Below, one piece after another: positions 56,095 through 64,000 of a stretch of 64,000 nt of DNA. The translations under genes and the position numbers were made by a program. How positions within the stretch are numbered: the stretch's first letter is position 1; each line of letters opens with the position of its first letter. Source of the DNA: Manis javanica (taxonomy: Eukaryota > Chordata > Mammalia > Pholidota > Manidae); contig NC_133156.1 of assembly GCF_040802235.1 (NCBI RefSeq), positions 109,151,173 through 109,215,172 on the forward strand, in the 5' to 3' direction. Below the pieces are notes generated by a model. That model saw nothing but the letters and a program-made list of their open reading frames with translations, was not told the DNA's origin and searched no databases.

Positions 56095-57597
56095 GAAAAG
56101 TAAAAAAGAATCACATTAAATTGCGTATTTCTCATGGCCTGATAAAAAGGAAACATAGAAATCCATATGCAAAAGCAAGTATTTTCTGGCTGTAGGAACT
56201 GAATTCATAAATGGAATTTATCATGTGGATCTTCTCAAAAAAGACAACATAACATTAAAGTTAATCTCTGCAATCACAGCTGAGAAAACTACAGAAAGAT
56301 AGCATGTGCACATTTCTCATTGTTGTCTTCTATAAAATGCAAGGGCATAATGTCAGACCTGATTCATGCATTTCTCCAGTGAACCACATAATCTAAGATA
56401 ATATAGTTCAAGTGTGTTTCTTTCTGAAGATCTAACCATACAAGTATAATTTCCAAGGCTGAGTTTCTGATTAAAGGATGACTCACACTCCGTAGCCAGA
56501 GAGGAAAGCTGAGAGTTCTGAAGACTTGTCCGTGAGAAGAGTGACGTAATTTACAGAAGTGAGAAAACATCTCTAATGGAAGCTGCAGTCGATATCTCTG
56601 AATCTTTTCTCGAGGAAACCACATGGATGAAGATAATGCAATTAGGTGGCAAAGAATGGGTTCAGCTACTCAAACCACTATCTAAAAAACCACTATCTAA
56701 ACTGTTTTAGCGCTGAGAGATTTTCAGAGATCTTTTAAACTTTATATGATTGAGTATCTTAAAGTGAAATTACTGAGCTCCAACTAAAGACAGCTTCACA
56801 GTATAGAAAAATATACCAAAGGATAATTAAGCCAATAACCTGTCTTGTCATAATGGAGAGTCACATTTCTTCTTGCAGAGGCCAAAGTGTGAATAACACA
56901 GTCTAATTATCAGGCCCCAAGTCTTCCAGTGAGATCTATTGTTATTCCATCTAAGTTGCATATAAGGAAATTGGAACTGTCTAGCCTTTACGTGTGACTT
57001 CATCAGTTTCCATTATGATATTGTCTTATAAGCTCTGCCAGGAGCTTTCTAATTCCCAGATATCTTTACTGAATCAGAAGACAGGACAGCCAGTACTCAG
57101 CTTTCTCAGACAAGGAGCAACAGGTTGGTTTCAACCTGTTTACAATCCAATGAGATGTGAGTAAGACAGAGTTCCTCCCAGAAGACAGCCTTAGCAGAAG
57201 GTCCCTAGAACTTCCAAGGTGACCCACAGAAAGGGAAGCACTCTCACTCCATCTCTGACCTGCAGAGCCTCTCTGTTCCAGTTACTGTTCCAGTCTGGAA
57301 GTCAGACTTAGGGATGATAATATGGAGAATAATAGAGAATGAAATCTAAAGGCAAAGTGTTCATTACAGTTCAGTCCCCAAAATTCATCTGAAGGATCGA
57401 GGCAAAAACTAAACTGATTATTAATAATCATTCTAGTCACATGATCAGAATATGAGTAAAATTCTCCTTAAATGTACCATAGGCAGTCATTTAGCAGATG
57501 GTGATAGAGTGAATTTAATCAGGCATTTTCTTCTTTTGCTGAGGCCACTATTATCTGCAGATTTGCTCAAAGAGAAAGAGTCTTCCCAAAACAGATC
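56095..57597. other. Intron, nothing assigned
   Basis: Non-coding intronic DNA; no element recognised with confidence. Confidence 0.4.
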
Positions 57598-58018
57598 TTC
57601 CTCTATTTATGGTGGGATTATGTCCCAAAAAACCCGCTGTAAGTGCAAAATACTGTAAGTCAAAAATGTGTTTAACACGTGATCTACTGAACATCATAAA
57701 TTAAATGTGCTTAGAACAATTACATTATAGTCTACAGTTGGGCAAAATCATCCAACAGAAAGCCTATTTTATAATAGTGTTGAATATCTCATGTAATTTA
57801 TTGAGTACGGTAACGAAATTGAAACACAGAATGGCTCTACGGGGACCACTGCTGATAATTGTTATTGGTTGTTTTCCCTCATGATGGTGCAGCTGCCCAC
57901 GTCACACAAGAGGATCATACCATGCAGCTGGAGTCTAGGAAAAGGCCAAAATTCAAAACACAGTTTCTTTGTATAACTTTGTATAGCTTTTGCACCATCA
58001 TAAGTCAGGGACCATTGG
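57598..58018 (+). mobile_element. Tigger/mariner-type DNA transposon fragment
   Basis: 'atggtgggattatgtcccaaaaaaccc ... gtaagtgcaaaatactgtaagtcaaaaatgtg ... tacagttgggcaaaatcatccaac ... caccatcataagtcagggaccatt' follows a non-autonomous TcMar-Tigger-type family. The family name is uncertain. Confidence 0.5.
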
Positions 58019-58369
58019 TATAGACTTCCCACAATGAAGCTTTTAGCAAAACCACCGCCTGACTAGCATGTAAAACTTCTACTATTGTTACAGCCAATTT
58101 TCCATTAACCATGAGTTAATAATGGATTTGCAGTTTCAACAAAGGGGAAAAGTAATAATTCTGTATCTGTGAAAGAACAAAATTTAATTTTTCCAAATAC
58201 ATCAATATCTACAAGTCATCGATGGTTTGGACTGATATAGCAAAAATTTGATGCTATGTTGTTTGTATTAAAATCTGGGAATGCCCACAGAAACCGCAGT
58301 CAGACACCTCAGACACATATGGGTGCCTTTGCTGGAGATCAACAATAAGAAAAACTAAACTTAGCAAGT

Positions 58370-58530
58370 GTCCTGTACTAAGCATTTTATATCAATTACC
58401 TCATTTAATCTCCACAGCCCTATAATTAGGAACTTCAATATTCTTATCTCCATTTTTGAAGCACAGAGAAGTAAAGCAATTGCCCAACACATGAACTTTT
58501 AAGTAATAAAGCCAGGATTTGAATACAGTT
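58370..58530 (-). repeat. MIR-type SINE
   Basis: 'gtactaagcattttatatcaattacctcatttaatctccacagccc ... gaagcacagagaagtaaagcaattgccc ... agccaggatttgaatac' is MIR in reverse orientation. Confidence 0.65.
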
Positions 58531-60093
58531 ATATCTGCATCATGTAGTAGATGTTAATGCTTAAGTGTGAGTAAATTACCCTAATAATCAATATGTTGAA
58601 ATACAAAAGAATACAAGTAGTGCTTCACATTCAATTTAGAATAGAAATTTTCAATTAGAAAGGTTTGAGGTAGTGTGTATTAAACAACTGGCATTTCATT
58701 GTGAAACAGGGAAACAAATAATTTTTTTAACTGGAAAGGGAGAAATTAGGATGTGCTGTGGGGTACGAATATTTTCATCAACTTCTGGAATCCTAGAAAA
58801 AATACTAAAGAAAAACAAAAGTACAAGTTCTCTAGTAGTAACTCTGATGAAAGTTGATTTAATTAGCAAAGGACACAAAGAACACCAAGATGCAGTGTTT
58901 TGTTAATTAATCTTAGCCAAGCTAGTTGAAATAACAAACCAGCTGAAATGAAAAATCTTGTTTCTGGCAGCAAAACAAGTGGACGAAACTGACATGAGAG
59001 AGAGGCTAGGCTGCAATGAGCTAACAGAAGACATGGAGCCATAATGGCTTCTCCTCACCCTGGAGAGAAGACTGCCAGCTACAGGGAGGAAAGCAAGATC
59101 ATAACCGAGGCGGAACTTGGTTTCCAAGGCTGCCTGCTGAAAGGTGTAGCAAAGGGAGAGGACGAATTGCTCAAAGGTATTGCACATGTTTTGTTCTGAT
59201 ATTTTAAAAGGGAGGGCCCAGCTAAAATACAGACACAGCAACAGATTACACCAATGGATTATAGCCCCTGGGCCATATTTTACTGTGCAATTGATATGCT
59301 GTTTGATATTCGTAAATATTACATCTGTGTTCATTGGACACTTTGAAATAATGTCTGTAGAATGTAAACGTGTTTCCAAATAGTATATGTAATTCTAATC
59401 AAAAGTTTACATCGACTAGTTTTGCTTTAACCATGCATGTATTTTTATCTATTTAAAATTTATATAGCCCTTACCATTTGTAAGGCACTGTTCTAAGCAC
59501 TTAGACACATAAGATTTGGGATTTTCTATAATCTTTTTCTCTATTGCTACAGCATGACATAGAAGACTGGATGCCTGAATGGCACAGAAGAAAGAATCTT
59601 AGGGTGAGAAAAGCCTTCAGAGTCCATTTAACCAATTCCCAGGTGCTACATGAATCCTTATTGTGTAACCATATCCACCAAGGAGTATTCCAGACTATGC
59701 ATGAACATCCAGTGGGGAATACAAAATTTAGAAAGCACCTGATTGCTTCCAGACATCTAACCATATGGGCAAATGTACCAAACATTTGTTAGTACCAACT
59801 TGGTCTCATGGGGAAAACTCAACCAGGATCCAGAGGAATAAATTATCACATGCACCGGAGAGCACAGAGGTTGACCCCAGATGTTGCATAAGAACAGTGT
59901 GGGACTTGGCTATAAGACTGACTAAGAAGGGCCTGAAATCATGTTTGGGGTTAGGTGGGGGAAAATTCATGTTCTAAAACCAGGTGTCTTACAAACAAAT
60001 AAGGTTAAAACTATAGAAGATTAGAAGGGCCAGCATTTTTGCATTTCTTTTCCATATTTCAAATGTATGGACATTACCAAGCATTCACCTAAT
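58531..60093. other. Intron, nothing assigned
   Basis: Non-coding, with a short MIR-like piece near 59465-59510 ('gcccttaccatttgtaaggcactgttctaagcac'). The open frame at 59379-58903 (minus) has no recognisable product. Confidence 0.4.
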
Positions 60094-60129
60094 TATTCAT
60101 TCATTCATTCATTCATTCATTCATTCATT
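60094..60129. repeat. (ATTC)n microsatellite
   Basis: About nine ATTC units directly left of the MaLR LTR. Confidence 0.9.
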
Positions 60130-60622
60130 GTGTTAGGCTGCAAAATGGGCCTCAACAATCTAAGTCCTAATCCCTGGAACCTTAAATGTTACCTTATATG
60201 GCCAAAGGTATTTTGCAGATGTGATTGTGTTAGGATCTTGAGACGGGGAGATTACCCTGCCTTGTCTAGGTGGGCTTTAAATGTTATTACAAAGGTCATT
60301 AAAGAAGTGAAGTAGAGATCTGACACAGAAGAGGAGAGAAAGGTGACGTGATGATGGAAGCAGAGAAAGGAGTGACATGTTTTGTAGATGGAGGAAGGGG
60401 CCACAAACCAAAGAATATAGGAGGCCACTAAAAGCTGGAAAGGCAAGAAAACATATTCTCCCTTCAGAGTCTCCAAAAGGAGACAACCCTGCTGACACTG
60501 ACTTTAGTCCTGTGAAACTTATTTTGGACTTCTGACTTCCAGAACTCTAAGAGAAAAACTGTTGCTTTAAGCCACTAAATGTAGGGTAGTTTGTTAGAGC
60601 AGCCATGGTAAACTAACACAGT
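60130..60622 (+). repeat. MaLR (MLT1-type) LTR
   Basis: Begins 'tgttaggctgcaaaatggg', has 'ccttatatggccaaaggtattttgcagatgtgatt' and 'gctgacactgactttagtcc', and ends 'gttgctttaagccactaaatgtag ... gcagccatggtaaactaacaca'. It shows the full order of an old ERVL-MaLR LTR. Confidence 0.7.
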
Positions 60623-60689
60623 CATCAAACGTTTATTGACCATCTACTTGGTTCAGGCCCTGGGCAAAGTTCTTGATTAGAGAATATAA

Positions 60690-60805
60690 CACCTCCTAAG
60701 TGACCCTGAGCAATTTATTAACATCTCTGAAATTCAACTCCCTAACCTCAAAATGGGGGGAATTCTACATATCTTAAAGGGCTCTTAGGAAGATTAATAA
60801 TAAGA
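60690..60805 (+). repeat. MIR-type SINE fragment
   Basis: 'gtgaccctgagcaatttattaacatctctgaaattcaac ... ctcaaaatggggggaattctacatatc' is a MIR core in sense orientation. Confidence 0.6.
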
Positions 60806-60814
60806 ATAGGAAAT

Positions 60815-61045
60815 CTGACATTTATTGAATGTTTACAATGGGCTAAATAAACTTTTTTATTTCTTTTTAAAATAACACTAAAAAGTAGGTACTATTATTA
60901 ACTCAATTTTACAAATTATATTCCTTTATGGAAAAGGGGAATATATAGTGAGAAAACGGAGGCTTAGAGATTAGTTATCTTGCCCCAAATCACTCCAGAG
61001 CCAGGCTGGGATTTCAGCCAAGCCCACAGACTAGAAGTACTGTTC
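60815..61045 (-). repeat. MIR-type SINE
   Basis: 'gacatttattgaatgtttacaatgggc ... agtaggtactattattaactcaattttac ... gaggcttagagattag ... gagccaggctgggatttcagcc' is MIR in reverse orientation. Confidence 0.65.
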
Positions 61046-61489
61046 TTAGTTACCACACCTGACTCATGGTAAGTACCTTTCTCTTTCCTTCCCCCACTGT
61101 CATTAAAAATGTGACCTTTCTTTTCTCATTGGTTATACCTTTACTTATTTCTTTTGTAGTAGCTCCAGAGTTTACAATATGTATCTTTAGTTTATCACAG
61201 GAAAGCATTAAATAATATTACATCACTTCATATATAGTATAAGAATTGTAAGAGTATTAAGGATGTGATCTTTTGCCTTTGGGGCAAAAAAGCTGCTAAT
61301 GTAATTACCACCATCAGAGGCTTACCCCGGGGGTCAGGTGGGTGCCTTGGGTGCCCTGTGGAAAGGAAATGCACAGGCTCTCCAGGCTATGGGATTGTAG
61401 GATCCCATGATTTCCAAGTATAGCACTTTGCTAGGCTCAGGCCACTCTAAACCAGAGCAGCCAGAAAAGGAATTATAAAGGAGCAGCTT

Positions 61490-61491
61490 GC
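61490..61491 (-). promoter_or_regulatory. IL31RA: Non-canonical GC splice donor
   Basis: The exon ends GAGGAAGAAG and the intron begins GCAAGC. Only a cut at this GC keeps the conserved junction (EEEAPHGLDLW) in frame; no GT in the vicinity does. GC-AG introns are a known minor class with otherwise strong donor consensus, as here. Confidence 0.85.
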
Positions 61492-61657
61492 CTTCTTCCT
61501 CAGTTGTTCCCATTTTTTCTTGGCTCCAGCCACTCCAGAACATCGACTCCTCACCCACACATCGCAGAGCTACAACATATTCTGTAAAAGCCAACAGCCC
61601 TGTGAGGTTGTATGTTTCATCTCTGTTGATATCTTCCTCGGTGAAGTTGACTTCCAT
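61492..61657 (-). CDS. IL31RA: IL31RA exon, end of cytokine-binding module (WSXWS)
   Basis: A 166-bp exon with acceptor GTCTTTTAG before ATGGAAGTC and a GC donor. It encodes MEVNFTEEDINRDETYNLTG, then FTEYVVALRC and FWSGWSQEKMGTTEEE. WSGWS is the WSXWS box of class I cytokine receptors, in the second domain of the ligand-binding module. NFT and NLT are sequons. Phase is 0 in and 1 out. The first methionine is internal here: upstream exons lie outside the window. Confidence 0.94.
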
Positions 61658-62064
61658 CTAAAAGACAGAGACAACCCTGAGCTGGATGGGAGACCACATG
61701 TTATCTTTTCACTCTTCTTATTTCCTCCCCAACCCTCTCTTACCTTTTTAGAACTAGCAGCATTATATCTTACATTTTAAAATATGTAATTTTCATATAT
61801 AAACCTCCATGCGTGCCTGGGGATTATTTATACCTAAATAGCTGTGAGTCACCCAATGAACCACCTTCCCCACCAATCCCATTTCCTGTTTCTAAGCTTG
61901 TGGGGCAGAGATTTCTGCCTCTGGGCTGGATATGAGTGAGCAGAATCTTGCTGTTCTGGAAGATGCAAGTAAAAGTCCTGGGACCTAGGGCAACCTGGGC
62001 CTCAGTTTAAAGTCTAGAGGTGACCCCAATGGCTAAGGTCTCACAGAACAGTAGGCAACAGAGC

Positions 62065-62112
62065 AATAAAGCCAAACTGCACAAACAGGCATGCCCATTT
62101 TGTGAGTATGCA
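62065..62112. repeat. 48-bp exact direct repeat, copy 1
   Basis: The segment starting AATAAAGCCAAACTGCACAA recurs exactly at 62320-62367, 255 bp to the right. Flanking bases differ. Confidence 0.93.
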
Positions 62113-62319
62113 ACAGAGACCTTAGCAGCATTCCATTCAACCTCATGTCAAGGTCCAGAGCCAGAGAAGTTAAGTGACTATAAATTACCTCAAATTTCCT
62201 TTTGGACCCAACTCTCCAAGAGAGACTCAATATTCAGCTATTTCTTTCTGAGCATGGTCATTGTCACTACAATATGGACTTTTAGCAGTTGGTTTATATG
62301 AACTTACATTGAGTTGATT

Positions 62320-62367
62320 AATAAAGCCAAACTGCACAAACAGGCATGCCCATTTTGTGAGTATGCA
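62320..62367. repeat. 48-bp exact direct repeat, copy 2
   Basis: Identical to 62065-62112, ending GTGAGTATGCA. No transposon end is recognisable at either copy. Confidence 0.93.
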
Positions 62368-63300
62368 CACTAGTTCCACAGAACCTTGTGATAGAAGGAA
62401 GTCCTGATAATTCTTATATATAGATAACAACTATGAAAATAAGTACACAGTTATAAGCCCTAAAGGAAATCAGGCAAAATGAATGTGTGTCTGTAGCTAA
62501 AAACTGAGCATCCCAGCTACAGAGGGAGAGTCCTGAACTCCCAGCCTAGTGATGATGTCGGAGCAACAAAGTAGGATCCAGGGTGAGACCAATTCACTGC
62601 TGAACTCCAGGTTCCCTAAGTGCCCTCCTTGGACATGCTGCAGTGACAGAACAAGGTTTGGGGAACATAATTTGAGAAAATCCATCATCTCTGAGAGAAA
62701 GTAGCCTCCCCAACTTACCTTAGTTATGGGTCCCAGTTGGAACCAGAATAAAACCTTTAAGAGAAGACCAACCTTCTCCTAACATTATGAAATAAAAACA
62801 ATATTAATCCATAAAATATACATTAAAAAATTACTGATATTCTTAAGAAATCTTTTGCATTTTTCCTCCTGCCTTGCTACTATCCTCAGCACTTGCTTGG
62901 CCTGCTTGCTGAGGCTCCTCAAGTTCATGCTCAGAAAGCTCTGCCTACCATAGCTGTGCAAGCCTGCTCTCAACCCTAGCCTCAAAGGAAAGAAAAAGCT
63001 GCTCAGTCTTTCAGTGTGCCTGGAAGTCTTCTTTTACTCAGGCTTCTTGTCTAGGCAAGGTGCCTTTGGCCCTCACAGAGGCCAGAATCAATTGATCCTC
63101 CATACACAAGCTAAATCTAAACCTTCCCCAACTCAACACAGGCAATGGACTCCTACCAAAACACTAATTAACTTCATCAGGTGTATTTCTAACAATCTAT
63201 ACTTTGTGCCAAATTCTAGCTCACCCAAAGTGTTTATGTCATAGAAGATGAGTTAGAGGTTTAGTCCAAATTCTCTATCAAACTTAAAACTGTATTGAGA

Positions 63301-63707
63301 GCTAGAGGGTATTATACTCAGTGAAATAAGCCAGGCAGAGAAAGACAAGTACCAAATGATTTCACTCATCTGTGGAGTATAAGAACAAAGAAAAAACTGA
63401 AGGAACAAAACAGCAGCAGACTCACAGAACCCAAGAATGGACTAGCAGTTACCAAAGGGAAAGGGACTAGGGAGGATGGGTGGGAAGGGAGGGAGAAGGG
63501 GGGAAAAGGGGCATTACGATTAGCACACATAATGTAGTCGGGGGGACACAGGGAAGGCAGTATATCACAGAGAAGACAAGTAGTGACTCTACAGCATCTT
63601 ACTACGCTGATGGACAGTGACTGTAATGGGGTATGTGGTGGGGACTTGATAATAGGGGGAGCCTAGTAACCATGTTGCTCATGTAATTGTACATTAATGA
63701 TACAAAA
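63301..63707 (+). mobile_element. 5'-truncated L1, plus strand
   Basis: The final ORF2 codons (IMLSEISQAEKDKYQM-like) and 3' UTR of the young L1 family, ending in A8. It is flanked by AAAACTGTATTGAGA (63286-63300) and AAAACAGTATTGAGA (63708-63722), a 15-bp target duplication with one difference. Confidence 0.88.
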
Positions 63708-63834
63708 AAAACAGTATTGAGATCCTTCTGTAGAGTGTTCATGTGGTTCCATTTTCTATAGGTGGAAATCCTTTAAGGCCACAGGAAGGTGGTTTGGAGT
63801 TGTTAAACTATGGTCACATGACTGAACTTGAAAT

Positions 63835-63990
63835 CAGAAAATGCAGGTTTGGGTCTACAAATTATAAACCTTGTGATCCTGGACAGATGATTTAAGCTTT
63901 CTACACTGAAATTTCCTAATCTGTAAAAATAAGAATAGTGATCCTCATTTACAGAATATTTGCAAGGATTAAAAAGTTTAGGACATAGGA
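63835..63990 (+). repeat. MIR-type SINE
   Basis: 'aaatgcaggtttgggtctac ... ccttgtgatcctggacagatgatttaagctttctacactg ... taatctgtaaaaataagaatagtgatcc' follows the MIR core. Confidence 0.6.
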
Positions 63991-64000
63991 AAGCATTCTG

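Larger units (their letters stand above)
61658..63285. other. Intron upstream of the WSXWS exon
   Basis: No further IL31RA exon was seen on the minus strand up to 64000. Contains the 48-bp direct repeat described separately; otherwise nothing assigned. Confidence 0.5.
13074..64000 (-). other. IL31RA: IL31RA gene, 3' part (10 coding exons)
   Basis: Ten minus-strand exons join in consistent phase (lengths 166, 80, 217, 183, 102, 147, 141, 91, 82 and 441 bp) to encode 549 residues and a stop. The product is a single-pass type I cytokine receptor of the gp130 family that pairs with OSMR to bind interleukin-31 and signals through JAK1/JAK2 and STAT proteins. The protein order seen is: end of the cytokine-binding module with WSGWS, three FnIII domains, membrane span, box 1, tail. 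Similarity to human IL31RA, judged from memory, extends through all exons and separates it from IL6ST and LIFR. Exons for the signal peptide and first domains were not found up to 64000. Confidence 0.93.

Noticed and set aside
1..64000. CRISPR arrays, prokaryotic operons, riboswitches
   Set aside because: Introns, L1s and LTR proviruses identify the DNA as mammalian; no regularly spaced short repeats with unique spacers are present.

Overview
The window is nuclear DNA from a placental mammal. It has spliced exons with GT-AG (once GC-AG) borders, several L1 retrotransposons, old MIR, MLT1, hAT and Tigger copies, and two endogenous proviruses. No Alu, B1/B2, CAN, ERE1, BOV or VES-type SINE is recognisable in 64 kb, while a young L1 family is present four times. 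By elimination this fits a laurasiatherian lineage without abundant young SINEs, such as a pangolin. That species guess is weak inference.

Host gene. Ten coding exons of one gene run on the minus strand from 61657 down to 13074. They encode 549 residues in a continuous reading frame: the end of a cytokine-receptor module with a WSGWS motif, three fibronectin III domains, one membrane span, a box 1 motif and a cytoplasmic tail. Length, exon phases and sequence match the interleukin-31 receptor subunit alpha (IL31RA). The exons for the signal peptide and the first receptor domain must lie beyond 64000. In human, IL6ST is the neighbour facing the 3' end of IL31RA; no IL6ST coding exon is visible in 1-13073.

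Layout. 1-13073 is the 3' flank, with old repeats, one young L1 tail (9377-10320) and a CpG-rich island (about 12330-12720). In 13074-26573, the tail, box 1, membrane and last FnIII exons flank an intron holding a nearly full-length L1 (16946-23099, antisense to the gene). Fused to its poly(A) is a retroposed 3' end of a class II retrovirus transcript (23100-24912). In 26573-30965 there are three more FnIII exons around an old L1 with a nested Tigger-like transposon. The next intron holds a complete class II (betaretrovirus-like) provirus at 35036-43061. Its two 334-bp LTRs are identical by eye, its gag, pro, pol and env frames are all open, and its primer-binding site matches tRNA-Phe. Exon 44104-44320 lies between this provirus and a second, broken class I provirus at 44841-52037 (sense to the gene, also tRNA-Phe), which itself sits inside an L1 tail. 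The remaining 53-64 kb holds two exons, an inverted repeat that brackets one of them, and old repeats.

Most notable points: the apparently intact young provirus, with correctly phased slippery sites for two frameshifts and a structured post-env segment; the SINE-R-like retroposed retroviral 3' end; a 54-bp tandem duplication that copies the splice donor of the receptor's membrane exon; and a defective class I provirus whose LTRs are nevertheless almost identical.
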